Assembly: GCA_024710355.1 (NCBI GenBank) | Contig: JANJUX010000017.1 | Coordinates: 21,038-85,037 of the forward strand | Direction of reading: 5' to 3' | Source of the DNA: Candidatus Rifleibacteriota bacterium | GTDB taxonomy: Bacteria; Muiribacteriota; Ozemobacteria; Ozemobacterales; Ozemobacteraceae | Length of the DNA stretch: 64,000 bases | Part shown: positions 17,916-27,239 of the stretch, piece after piece | How positions within the stretch are numbered: position 1 is the first letter of the stretch | Layout of the letters: each line of letters opens with the position of its first letter | Notes under the pieces: generated by a model | Told to the model about the DNA's origin: nothing | Database searches by the model: none | What the model saw: the letters and a program-made list of their open reading frames with translations, nothing else | Made by a program: the position numbers and the translations under genes

Positions 17916-18932
17916 TCAGGCCTTTACTCCGGGGGCCGGTAGCTTCTTTTCGAGCCAGATGAACAGCCAGACCACCAGGCAGCCGGCGATTACCGTGCCG
18001 AGCGTCAGCATTTCGTTGCCGCCGAAAGCGGTCGGCATGATGTTTTCGAGGTCGATCCGGCGGCCGGCTGCAAAATCGAAGGTTTTGAACGGCCAGATGG
18101 CGTAAAGTGAGCCAATGACCAGTCCGACCAGAAAAGCCATGGTGCTGTCGTGAAATCTGGCGAGCAGATAGTTGAGAAACCTGGTGAAGACCAGCAGGCC
18201 GATGACGGCACCGGTGGCGAAGAAAGCCAGCGGCACTATCTGAAACTCATTGATACAGACGAGAATGTCGAAATACACCCCCATCAACAGCAGCATGAAA
18301 GAGCCGCTGATGCCGGGCAGAATCATGGCACAGATCGCGATGATGCCGGCCACAAAAAAGAACGCCAGCGTGCCGCCATCGTATTTGAATTTTGTGTCAG
18401 TCTGAGTGGTGATGTCGACGGTGCCTGAGGCTGGCGTCACGACAGTTTCGCCCTTGATCGAGGCTTTTTTGCGCGCCGCTTCGAGACGGTCTTCGCCACT
18501 GTAGGCCATTGTCAGCCCGACAACCAGCGCTGCGGCAACAAGACCCGACAGGATGCTTCCGGCTGAGAATTTTCGGATCATGCGGAAAGGTATCAGCGCC
18601 GAGGCCATTACCAGGCCGAAAAAGAAGCCGTAGGTGGGGTCGTGGTGATTTTCGAGCAGATTTGTCATGATGCGCGCCGAAACGACGATGGCGATCCCGG
18701 CCCCGGTTGCGAGTGAAGCCAGAAACATGAAGTCGATGCGACGCAGCTCTTCTTTTATCGCCGTAAAGCCGTTGCGGCAGGCATTGAGGGTCTGCGGCCC
18801 GATACTGCTGATGGCATTGAGCAATCGCGAGTAAATACCGAGAACCAGAGCCATGGTGCCGCCGCTGACGCCGGGAATGATGTTGGCGATGCCAATGACG
18901 ATGCCGCGCAGAACATTGGTGATAATTTCCAT
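17916..18932 (-). CDS. DUF368 membrane protein (PopT-like)
   Basis: A 338-aa polytopic membrane protein of the DUF368 family. It contains the duplicated signature IIPGVSGGTMALVLGIY (~18-34) and MILPGISGSFMLLLMGVY (~208-225), which marks two inverted halves. DUF368 proteins (PopT) have been reported to return undecaprenyl phosphate across the membrane for envelope synthesis; that role here is inference from family. It converges on the SBP gene (10 bp gap) and is divergent from the phosphatase gene at 19009. Confidence 0.88.
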   Translation of the reverse strand: MEIITNVLRGIVIGIANIIPGVSGGTMALVLGIYSRLLNAISSIGPQTLNACRNGFTAIKEELRRIDFMFLASLATGAGIAIVVSARIMTNLLENHHDPTYGFFFGLVMASALIPFRMIRKFSAGSILSGLVAAALVVGLTMAYSGEDRLEAARKKASIKGETVVTPASGTVDITTQTDTKFKYDGGTLAFFFVAGIIAICAMILPGISGSFMLLLMGVYFDILVCINEFQIVPLAFFATGAVIGLLVFTRFLNYLLARFHDSTMAFLVGLVIGSLYAIWPFKTFDFAAGRRIDLENIMPTAFGGNEMLTLGTVIAGCLVVWLFIWLEKKLPAPGVKA

Positions 18933-19008
18933 TTTTGCAGGAGTGTTCCTTTTCGGTTATTATTGAAATGGCTGAGTGGATGATACACAACCGCAGGGAG
19001 CAATGCAA

Positions 19009-21858
19009 ATGCAAGCGAAGACGGGCTGGCTGCCGGAATTTCTCAAGCATGCCGCTCTGCTCGGCCTGTTTGTTTTGCTGCCGCTGCTGGTTGCCGGTGG
19101 TCTTGGCTACCATACTCTCAGCCTCGAAAGAGAAAACCGCCTGCAGCAGACCTCGGCGCAGCTCGAAGCCTCTCTGTCTCAGGTGCGCTGCGAGGCCGAG
19201 ACTGACATTTTTCTCAAAAAACTTGGGCGCGGCATCTGGCATCTGGTGGGGCGTTCAGGCTTTGCCAGCGCAAAAATTGCCGAAATACACCGTTCGCTGG
19301 CTGCCTTTGTGCCCGTTGATTTCGACCTCTATGTTTTTGATGACCGCGGCCAGCTGGCCACTCCATCTCAGATTCCGCTGCGTTCAAGATTTCTTGGCGC
19401 GCGTCTATGGGAAATGATCGGCCGTGACCCGATCGAGCAAAGTGAAAGGTTTCAGAAACTGCGTCGGCAGCTGAAAACCTTTCTGGGTAATGAATTCCGC
19501 ATGGCCCACTTTCTCGAAGGCCGCGACAGTGTTACTCAGATTGTGACCCGCCAGAAGCCCGGGCTGATCTACTGGGTGAATGACCCTCAGCAGCCGGGGC
19601 GCGGCATGATGCTCATCTTCTGGACTCTACCGGAGCTGGATTTCAGGCTGCAGCATGTGATGCGTAAAATGCGCAGTCGTTTTTCGCACGGGTTGATCGT
19701 TTCTGAGTCTGGCGGGCTGCTGCAGGAACCCGACAACCTGTCGCAGGCCAGGCAGTTCGGTGAAGTCGCCAGCCGTATAGCTGTTCTCGGTCAGAAAAAT
19801 CACCTGAGCGACGCGGGGCTGATCTGGGGCGGCCGCCAGATCGACGACCTCTGGGTAATTGCCTGTCTGCCCGCCGGAATCGAAGTTTTTGAAGAGCTGC
19901 AGAATTATCTTTTCGCAGTTCTGTTCATTGCCGGCATTATCGCTCTGGTTATTTACCATCGCCAGGCTTTCGACAACCGCCTGTTTCTGCCAATAAGGCT
20001 CAAACTGCTGGCATTGTTTCTTGTGGCCGTCATCAGCCCGGTGATGGGTTTTGCCTATCTTGGCTACCGCTATCTGTCCGATCGCGAAGCGACGCTGCTG
20101 GCAACGGTGACCAGCACCGGTCGCCGTAACATGGTCGGATTCGATGAAACTTTTCGCCTGGCCGGCGCGGCTTTTATCGATGAATTTCGAAAAATGGGCC
20201 GTCTCGCCGGTCAGCACCGGCTGCCGTCTTTTCGCCGTCAGCTCGAGCCCGGCATCAGAAGCAATGACCTGATTATTTATGAACTGCGTAATGCCAGCAG
20301 CGCCGAACTGTTGTTTTCACTGCAGAATGAGCTGGTCTCAGAAGGCATGCGTGAGGTATCTGACGCCTTTGCACGTTTCTGTCTCGATGCCAGGTTTGGC
20401 TCAAATCTGACTGATACCGTTGACCCGCTTCTCGAAACTGCTGTGCTCAGCCCCGAAGCCGGTTTCTTTTTTCTTTTCAACCGGCCTGACGAGGTGCATC
20501 GCATGTTTTTTGGCCCGGTGCCGATGTTCATATACTGGAACGTTGACCTGCAGAGGCAGAACAGCCCGGGCACCTTTATTTACATTCTTCAGTCCGCTTC
20601 CAGGCTTGTTAAACGCCTGCTACAGACCAGGCTGCATGACTCCCTGCGCGCCGGCAGCCTGCAGCCATATACCCTGGCGGCCCTTGAAAACCGCAGCGGC
20701 ACATGGCTGCCCGGCAGGGTGCGCGAAAACAGGCAGCTGCGCCATTTCGCCGACCGCCTGCTGTTCAGCGACAAACCTGAACAAATGCGGCAGTTGATCG
20801 GTGGCGAAGAATATCTTGTGCTTGGCCAGCGCAGCATCTTTGCACCTGGCTACAGTCTGTTCTCGTTTTATCCATACCGGCTGATAAGCGAAGAAATCAG
20901 CAGACTGCGCCGGCAGATAGTGTCGGCAATCATCGTTTTTCTGCTGCTGGCATTTATGGCCGCCTGGCTGCTGTCCGACATATTTCTGCTGCCGGTCACC
21001 CGCCTCGGTGACGGAGTTGCGGCGATCAAATCACGCAATACCGATTTTCGCATCGTGCCGGTGCAGCATGATGAATTTGGTGACCTGGCCATCAGCTTCA
21101 ATAACATGATTGCTGATCTGAAGGAAATGAAGCTGGCACAGGACGTTCAGGAATCACTGCTGCCGGCTGCGCCGCCACCGCTGGCGGGTTATCGTCTTGC
21201 CTTCGCCAACCGTATGGCTTCAGCGGTCGGCGGCGATTACTTCGACGTGCTCGTTCCTGACGACAATACGGCCTGGGTGATTATCGGCGATGTTACCGGC
21301 CACGGCGTCAGTTCAGCCCTGGTGATGGCAATGGCGAAAGCGGTCGTTTACCAGACGGTGCGGGAAAAACGCGACCTGATCAGCCTGTTTACCGATCTTA
21401 ACCGCGCCATTCATGCCTATTTCAGCCAGCCGCCAGTGCGCAAGATGATCACTCTCTTCGCCGCAACAATCGATCTGACCACCGGAAAAGGGCAGTTTGC
21501 CAACGCCGGTCACAATTTCCCGGTAATGCTGAAACCTGACGGCAGCTGCACCGACCTCGAATCAGTGCACTTGCCGGTCGGAGCGCTGAAAAATATCCGT
21601 CGGCTGGTCCCCCTTGAATTCACCATGCAGCCTGGTGATACGCTGGTATTTTACACCGATGGCCTGGTCGAGGTGACCAACCCGGCCAGAGAACAGTATG
21701 GCTACCAGCGTTTCAAAAAAATGCTTGCCGCCCGGGCTGGCTCAGAGCCTGAAAAACTGTCAGAAGATCTTTTGATCGCTTATGACGGCTGGCTTGCCGG
21801 CGGTGAGCCTGATGACGATGTTACTCTGGTGATTCTGCAGCGTCGGGCAGACGTCTGA
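19009..21858 (+). CDS. Membrane sensor protein phosphatase, PP2C SpoIIE/RsbU type
   Basis: A 949-aa protein starting at ATG 19009 (GGGAG 8 bases upstream; ATGs at 18976 and 19003 are poorly placed). It has a membrane helix at ~17-36, a large extracytoplasmic region to ~295, two hydrophobic segments (~295-315 and 330-350), a second sensor region, a helix at ~637-657, a HAMP-like linker (~660-715) and a C-terminal PP2C domain. Metal ligands are intact: GGDYFD (D743), GDVTGHG, NAGH, FYTDG (D884) and DDDVT. Such proteins dephosphorylate anti-anti-sigma factors in partner-switching cascades. No sigma/anti-sigma partner is adjacent. Its 3' end overlaps the convergent paralogue by 38 bp. Confidence 0.9.
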   Translation: MQAKTGWLPEFLKHAALLGLFVLLPLLVAGGLGYHTLSLERENRLQQTSAQLEASLSQVRCEAETDIFLKKLGRGIWHLVGRSGFASAKIAEIHRSLAAFVPVDFDLYVFDDRGQLATPSQIPLRSRFLGARLWEMIGRDPIEQSERFQKLRRQLKTFLGNEFRMAHFLEGRDSVTQIVTRQKPGLIYWVNDPQQPGRGMMLIFWTLPELDFRLQHVMRKMRSRFSHGLIVSESGGLLQEPDNLSQARQFGEVASRIAVLGQKNHLSDAGLIWGGRQIDDLWVIACLPAGIEVFEELQNYLFAVLFIAGIIALVIYHRQAFDNRLFLPIRLKLLALFLVAVISPVMGFAYLGYRYLSDREATLLATVTSTGRRNMVGFDETFRLAGAAFIDEFRKMGRLAGQHRLPSFRRQLEPGIRSNDLIIYELRNASSAELLFSLQNELVSEGMREVSDAFARFCLDARFGSNLTDTVDPLLETAVLSPEAGFFFLFNRPDEVHRMFFGPVPMFIYWNVDLQRQNSPGTFIYILQSASRLVKRLLQTRLHDSLRAGSLQPYTLAALENRSGTWLPGRVRENRQLRHFADRLLFSDKPEQMRQLIGGEEYLVLGQRSIFAPGYSLFSFYPYRLISEEISRLRRQIVSAIIVFLLLAFMAAWLLSDIFLLPVTRLGDGVAAIKSRNTDFRIVPVQHDEFGDLAISFNNMIADLKEMKLAQDVQESLLPAAPPPLAGYRLAFANRMASAVGGDYFDVLVPDDNTAWVIIGDVTGHGVSSALVMAMAKAVVYQTVREKRDLISLFTDLNRAIHAYFSQPPVRKMITLFAATIDLTTGKGQFANAGHNFPVMLKPDGSCTDLESVHLPVGALKNIRRLVPLEFTMQPGDTLVFYTDGLVEVTNPAREQYGYQRFKKMLAARAGSEPEKLSEDLLIAYDGWLAGGEPDDDVTLVILQRRADV

Positions 21859-24721
21859 CGAGAATGAAAGTCAGGTCGTCGTCGAGTTCCGGACGCTGGT
21901 AATGCCTGAAAAAATCTTCGAGCAGCCGGTCGCGAACCGCTTCGATGCCTTCTACAAGCTTTGTGGCGATGATCGTCTCGACTCTTTCGAGCCCGAATTC
22001 ACAACCCGACGGGTCGGTTCCCTCGGTGATGCCGTCGGTGTAGAGCATCAGCATCTCGCCTGGCGCGATTTCGCTCTCGACCACATCATAGGTGCTGCGT
22101 TTGAGCGATACCCCCAGCGGCAGCGAAGTATGCTCGATCTGGCGGATTCTGCCATCGGGATTGCACAGCAGCGGAAACGGGTGCCCGGCATTGGCAGTAT
22201 AAAACCGGCCGGTTCGAGCCTCGAGAACCATGGCGCAGAAGGTCATCAGCTTGCGGCGCTGCAGCAGCTCAAAAATCATGCTGCTCAGACTCTGCAGAAT
22301 GGTTTTCAGATCGGCGTCGTGCGTCGCGAATCTGAAGACGGCGGCTTTAACCATGGCGGTCAGAATCGACGAGCTCACCCCGTGCCCGGTAACATCGCCG
22401 AGAACGATCAGATAGCGCTGCTCAGGCAGTTCGAACATATCGGCATAGTCGCCGCCGACGTCGGCGGCCATGCGGTTGTAGATAAGGCTCTCAAACCCCT
22501 TTATCGCCGGGCAGGCTGTCGAAATGAGACATTGCTGCACCGCTCCAGCGAGCAGCATTTCTTTGATTTCGACCATCATTTGATTGAAAGTCTGCCCGAG
22601 TTCGCCGAGTTCATCCTGATTCTCGATCATGAGCCTGAAATTTGTATCGCGGCGGCGCAGAGCCTGCAGGCCCTGGTCGATTTCGGCAATTGGCTGCAGA
22701 AAAGTTTTTGATAGCAGCAGGCCGGTCAGGACTGCGATGATGAGAATGAACGCCACGCCCAGATAAATCTGTGACCTGAGATTTTCGATACTGGCGTCGA
22801 TTTCGGTAAGCGGGAACAGACAGGCCAGATAGAACCGGTAAAGCTTGACGCCCGGCAGGCAGGTGGCGAGATACTCGCTGCCCTGAAAATCGATTGCCGC
22901 TTCTTCGACTCTGGCGCTGCGCATCGACACCCTGAAAAGGTTCTGCAGTTTGCCTTCGTGCGTCGGGTCGATGCCGAACCAGAGGTTTTCGGCCGGCATG
23001 AACGCCGCCAGTTTCAGCGCGGTGTGCCCAAGACTGTAACGCTTTTTGAGAATCTCGTGCAGATACCTGACAATGTTGCTCTGGGCGGTGGTGTTGCCGC
23101 CGATATAAGCTACCGGGCTTTCGGGGGCGTCATAATAGTTCCAGTACCAGTAGAGCCGGGAACCTTCAAAGTCCATGGGCAGAAGCCGGCCTGGCTGTTC
23201 GAAAAAGTTCGAAAAACCGAGAATCGGGTTTTCGAGCAGGTTAACCAGAACCAGATCCGACTGACGCAGCTTGACCCCGGCCTGCTGCAGGCGTTGTGGC
23301 ATGACTTTTTCGAGACTGATGAGCGACATGGTGCGCCCCATGGCCTTGATGCGGTCGTTGGCCTCACCGATCGAACTCGAATACAGTTGATTCTGCTGGA
23401 TATCACGTATGTCGAACCAGTTGAAATAATTGTTTTCTCCGGGCTTTGTGCCATTATAAAGTCTGATCGCGGCATTGAGCTCTTCATAGCCCTGGTTCAG
23501 GCTTTTCTGCCAGCCGGTATTGCGGTAAAACTCCTCGAAAGTCGCATGAATCTGTCGTTCTTTTTTTACAAATCCCGAATCGATTTCGAGCAGCAGGTCG
23601 AGGATGCTCTTGCGGGCTTCGTTTTCCAGAACGGTTCTGCGGTCCTGCAGACCGTTGTAGCCAAGCATGAAAAGACCAAGAATCGGAAGATAAACGGCAA
23701 ACAGAAAAATACCGACAAGCTTGATGCGAATCGACATCCAGAAAGCTTTTTGTGAGAAAAAACAGCGGTATAGATGCAGAAGCCCGGCACTGACCAGAAG
23801 CGCCGCGGCAAAGATTGTCACCAGACGCAGCAACAGAAAAAATGAGTGCGAGAACGGCTGCCCGATAAGAAGAGGGGCTGCACCACCGGAAAATTGCTTC
23901 CAGAGATAGTTGTCGTGCAAAAAAGCTTCCGAAGCAGTGCGCTCGGCCCGAGCAAACAGACTCTTGACGGGTGGTGCGGTCTGTTCTGTCGCCGGATTGT
24001 CTGTATCCGGGCGCAGCAGCACCGGTGATCCCGGCGAATTCAGTCGTTTGACCATTTCTGCCAGTATGGCGCGGGAATCGGAAGAAAGCTCGACAAAGGC
24101 AATAACCCCGAATTTGCCGCTTTTCGTGCGCCGGTGGTATAAAAGGCCGGCGATTCCGAAATTATCGGTTGGCAGACAGCGGTCGTTTTCTTTCTCGGCA
24201 GCGCTGATGCGGAATTCTTTGCCGAGAATATGTGCGAGTTCTGGTCGGCGACCGTGGCGATTGACGCCAGACTCGTGGTGCAAAGCTTTCCAGAGATACT
24301 GCATCGGTGCCTGCAATTTTTCAGGTGCCAGGCCCATGTCGACGAGCCGGCCGCCGCTGTCGAAAACAAACAGTTTAAAATCCTGGCCGACACTGGCGGT
24401 TGTCTTCTGATAGCAGCTTTTTACCAGTTTACGCAGACTGGCGGCACGATCTGGGGTTGCTGCGGAGTTGAATTGCTCCAGACCGGGCAGTATTTCTGCC
24501 GCCATTTTCTGAAGATGCGGTGTAAAAAAGGCGCCGGCGTCGAGATTGGCGAAAAGATCGCGGGCCCGCGCCTCGATTTGAGAAGCGGCATTGCGGTGTG
24601 CCAGATCTTTTTGCCCGTCGATTATGTTCAGAACCAGAAGCAGCGAACATAGTACCGGTATGATAACCAGCAGAGTGCCAGCAAACACGAAGCGCACGAG
24701 ATCTGGTCTGTGTTGTTTCAC
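21821..24721 (-). CDS. Membrane sensor protein phosphatase, PP2C SpoIIE/RsbU type (paralogue)
   Basis: A 966-aa paralogue of the gene at 19009 with the same plan: N-terminal helix (~10-32), sensor region, two central hydrophobic segments (~300-322, 335-357), second sensor region, helix near 672-692, HAMP-like linker and PP2C domain from ~750. Catalytic motifs are intact: GGDYADM, GDVTGHG, NAGHPF, LYTDG, DDDLTF. Start is GTG at 24721 with CGGAG 6 bases upstream. It lies just downstream of the recA terminator, so it needs its own promoter. Targets are unknown. Confidence 0.9.
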   Translation of the reverse strand: MKQHRPDLVRFVFAGTLLVIIPVLCSLLLVLNIIDGQKDLAHRNAASQIEARARDLFANLDAGAFFTPHLQKMAAEILPGLEQFNSAATPDRAASLRKLVKSCYQKTTASVGQDFKLFVFDSGGRLVDMGLAPEKLQAPMQYLWKALHHESGVNRHGRRPELAHILGKEFRISAAEKENDRCLPTDNFGIAGLLYHRRTKSGKFGVIAFVELSSDSRAILAEMVKRLNSPGSPVLLRPDTDNPATEQTAPPVKSLFARAERTASEAFLHDNYLWKQFSGGAAPLLIGQPFSHSFFLLLRLVTIFAAALLVSAGLLHLYRCFFSQKAFWMSIRIKLVGIFLFAVYLPILGLFMLGYNGLQDRRTVLENEARKSILDLLLEIDSGFVKKERQIHATFEEFYRNTGWQKSLNQGYEELNAAIRLYNGTKPGENNYFNWFDIRDIQQNQLYSSSIGEANDRIKAMGRTMSLISLEKVMPQRLQQAGVKLRQSDLVLVNLLENPILGFSNFFEQPGRLLPMDFEGSRLYWYWNYYDAPESPVAYIGGNTTAQSNIVRYLHEILKKRYSLGHTALKLAAFMPAENLWFGIDPTHEGKLQNLFRVSMRSARVEEAAIDFQGSEYLATCLPGVKLYRFYLACLFPLTEIDASIENLRSQIYLGVAFILIIAVLTGLLLSKTFLQPIAEIDQGLQALRRRDTNFRLMIENQDELGELGQTFNQMMVEIKEMLLAGAVQQCLISTACPAIKGFESLIYNRMAADVGGDYADMFELPEQRYLIVLGDVTGHGVSSSILTAMVKAAVFRFATHDADLKTILQSLSSMIFELLQRRKLMTFCAMVLEARTGRFYTANAGHPFPLLCNPDGRIRQIEHTSLPLGVSLKRSTYDVVESEIAPGEMLMLYTDGITEGTDPSGCEFGLERVETIIATKLVEGIEAVRDRLLEDFFRHYQRPELDDDLTFILVRRLPDAAESPE

Positions 24722-24743
24722 GCTGGTCTCCGGGGTTTGATCA

Positions 24744-24795
24744 ATAAAAAAAGCCGGGCCACGGCATGCTTTGCTTCAGGCTGTGGCCACGGCTT
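24744..24795 (-). terminator. Rho-independent terminator after recA
   Basis: Minus strand: AAGCCG, one bulged T, GGCCAC pair with GTGGCC and CGGCTT across a ~20-nt loop, followed by a run of T (complement of 24744-24751). It starts about a dozen bases after the recA stop. Confidence 0.9.
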
Positions 24796-24807
24796 CGTTA
24801 TTATCGC

Positions 24808-25893
24808 TTACTTTTTCGAAGCGGTTTTTTTCTTTTCTTCGGTAGCGGTTTTGGTTTCAGCTGCCGGAGAGCTGTCACCGATCATGCCCAGTGATCTTTT
24901 TACCTTGAGCACGACTTCGGCGAAGACATCGGGGTTTTCGCGCAGGAAAAGCTTGGCATTTTCGCGGCCCTGGCCGATGCGGGTGTCGCCGTATGAATAC
25001 CAGGCGCCCGATTTCTGAATGATATTGGCAGTTTCAGCGATTTCGAGTACTTCACCTTCGGTCGAAATACCCTGACCGAACATCATGTCGAATTTAGCCT
25101 TTTTGAAAGGCGGTGCCACCTTGTTTTTGACGACCTTGACTTCGGTAGTATAACCGGTTGGCTCATCGCCTTCCTTGATCTGCTCTTTGCGTCTGATGTC
25201 GAGGCGCACTGAAGAGAAGAATTTGAGCGCGCGGCCGCCGGGGGTGGTTTCAGGGTTGCCGAACATGACGCCGATCTTTTCGCGGATCTGGTTGATGAAA
25301 ATGCAGACACAGCGCGATTTGCTGACTACAGGGGTCAGTTTGCGCATTGCCTGTGACATCAGGCGGGCCTGCATGCCGACGGTAGCATCGCCCATGTCCC
25401 CGTCGATTTCGGCTTTGCTCGTAAGAGCGGCAACCGAGTCGATGATGATAATGTCGATAGCATTGCTTCTGACCAGCATTTCGGTGATTTCGAGAGCTTC
25501 TTCACCACTGCTGGGCTGGGCGATAAGCAGGTTTTCAGTGTCAACGCCGAGCTTTTTGGCATAGTTAGGGTCGAGAGCGTGTTCAACGTCGATGAAAGCA
25601 GCGGTGCCGCCAGCTTTCTGCGCCTGGGCGACCGAGTGCAGAGCAACTGTCGTCTTACCTGAAGATTCAGGCCCGAAGATCTCGACGATACGGCCACGGG
25701 GCATGCCGCCAACGCCAAGAGCGTAGTCGAGTGACAGCGAGCCGGTCGGAATCGATTCGACCTGCAGGTGTCTCGAACTGCCAAGCCGCATCACTGCGCC
25801 TTTGCCAAACTGCTTCTCGATGCCGGAAATTGCAGTTTCGAGTGATTTCATGCGGTCGGTATTCGTGTTCATCATCTGTTTGGTTTCAGCCAC
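24808..25893 (-). CDS. recA: Recombinase RecA
   Basis: A 361-aa recombinase that forms ATP-dependent filaments on ssDNA and activates LexA cleavage. Walker A is GPESSGKT (74-81), followed by [24 protein letters not shown]-type Walker B ([10 protein letters not shown]), and the L2 region [19 protein letters not shown]. The C-terminus is Lys-rich rather than acidic ([10 protein letters not shown]). Start is GTG 25893 with AGGAGG 10 bases upstream. I saw no SOS-box-like palindrome upstream. Confidence 0.98.
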   Translation of the reverse strand: MAETKQMMNTNTDRMKSLETAISGIEKQFGKGAVMRLGSSRHLQVESIPTGSLSLDYALGVGGMPRGRIVEIFGPESSGKTTVALHSVAQAQKAGGTAAFIDVEHALDPNYAKKLGVDTENLLIAQPSSGEEALEITEMLVRSNAIDIIIIDSVAALTSKAEIDGDMGDATVGMQARLMSQAMRKLTPVVSKSRCVCIFINQIREKIGVMFGNPETTPGGRALKFFSSVRLDIRRKEQIKEGDEPTGYTTEVKVVKNKVAPPFKKAKFDMMFGQGISTEGEVLEIAETANIIQKSGAWYSYGDTRIGQGRENAKLFLRENPDVFAEVVLKVKRSLGMIGDSSPAAETKTATEEKKKTASKK

Positions 25894-26054
25894 TTTTGAA
25901 GTGCCTCCTGATTTTGTATGTCTCAGAATAACATAATGCCCCTACCTAAAGCAAAAAACTGCCCCCCGGCAGAGCCCCTTCAACAGCGGAACTTGACAAA
26001 ATCCACAAAAAAGCCGAAGATGCTGTCGCAAAACAGACTGACTGTCAGGGGGGG
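25894..26054. promoter_or_regulatory. Divergent recA / anmK intergenic region
   Basis: A 161-bp spacer. Toward anmK there is a perfect -35 TTGACA at 25993-25998 but only a poor -10 (GAAGAT) 17 bp later. A GGGGGGG run (26048-26054) serves as the anmK ribosome site. No convincing recA promoter or LexA site was found by eye. Confidence 0.35.
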
Positions 26055-27239
26055 ATGATGCTGACTGAAAAACTGGCGAAATCTGCCGGGAAACCGGTGA
26101 AAATTCTTGGCATGATGAGCGGAACCAGCGGCGACGGCATCGACGGCTGTCTCGTCGAGTTCGACGCTGCCGGCGAAGCCAGGCTTGTCTGGCTGAAAAG
26201 CTACGATTATTCGGCGGCACAGTTTGCCCGTATTCAGAAACTGATGCGCGAAAGTGATGCTGTGAGCGTTACTCTTGGCGCTTCATATATTGCTGAACTG
26301 CATGCCCTGGCCTGTCGGCAGTTCTTTGCCGACGAAACTCTCCTGCCTGACTGTATTGCCGCGCATGGCCAGACGATATGGCACCAGCCGACCCCCGTCA
26401 CCTGGGAAGACCTGCCCCTGACCGGCACTCTGCAGTTGCTGAACGGGTCGCTGCTCGCCGCCAGAACCGCTCTGCCGGTAGTCTGCAACTTTCGCGCCGC
26501 CGATATGGCTGCCGGCGGCCAGGGTGCGCCGCTGGTGCCGTTTGCCGATCTGTTTCTTTTCGGCCGGCCGGCCGCCCGTGATCGTGTCGTTGTTAACATT
26601 GGCGGTATGGCGAACCTGACCGCTATCAGCAGTTCCGCCGCCCACCCGGAAGTCATCTGTGCCTTTGACACCGGCCCGGGCAATGTGCTGATGGATCTCT
26701 ATATGCAACGCTCCGGCCTTGGCCGTTTCGACGCCGACGGTTGCCTTGCCGCGACCGGAAAAACTCTGCGGCCGCTGCTCGATGCCTTTCTCGCAGACCC
26801 TTATTTTAAACTGCCACCGCCGAAATCGACCGGCCGCGAATATTTCAATCAGCAGCGTCTCGATTGTCTGCTCGAACAGGCCGGTATGGCCACTGCCGCT
26901 GACCTGATGTCGACTCTGCTCGATATCACTGTAGAATCGATCACCACAGCGGTTCGCCAGCCTGATTTCCCTCTATCGCTGCCAGCAGAAGTTCTGGTCG
27001 CCGGTGGCGGGGCGCGTAATTCCGAGCTGATGCGTCGTCTTGCCGCAAGTCTCGATGGTGTGGCGGAAGTGACGACCACTGAGCGACTGGGAGTGCCAGT
27101 CATGGCGCGCGAGGCGATGGCGTTCGCAATTCTCGGTTATGCTTTTCTGCAGGGGCGGCCGGCTAATGTGACCCGAGCTACCGGTGCCGCATGCCCGGCA
27201 GTTCTTGGTGAATTTCACCCGGTGCCTTTTATCTGGTGA
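26055..27239 (+). CDS. anmK: Anhydro-N-acetylmuramic acid kinase
   Basis: A 394-aa sugar kinase of the ASKHA fold that converts 1,6-anhydroMurNAc to MurNAc-6-phosphate in peptidoglycan recycling. Motifs are GMMSGTSGDGIDG (17-29), the catalytic region AAHGQTIWHQP, NIGGMANLT, and FDTGPGNVLMD. The C-terminal VAGGGARNSELMRRL is the adenosine motif. Start is 26055 or the adjacent ATG at 26058. No murQ-like gene is adjacent. It overlaps the convergent neighbour by 11 bp. Confidence 0.94.
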   Translation: MMLTEKLAKSAGKPVKILGMMSGTSGDGIDGCLVEFDAAGEARLVWLKSYDYSAAQFARIQKLMRESDAVSVTLGASYIAELHALACRQFFADETLLPDCIAAHGQTIWHQPTPVTWEDLPLTGTLQLLNGSLLAARTALPVVCNFRAADMAAGGQGAPLVPFADLFLFGRPAARDRVVVNIGGMANLTAISSSAAHPEVICAFDTGPGNVLMDLYMQRSGLGRFDADGCLAATGKTLRPLLDAFLADPYFKLPPPKSTGREYFNQQRLDCLLEQAGMATAADLMSTLLDITVESITTAVRQPDFPLSLPAEVLVAGGGARNSELMRRLAASLDGVAEVTTTERLGVPVMAREAMAFAILGYAFLQGRPANVTRATGAACPAVLGEFHPVPFIW

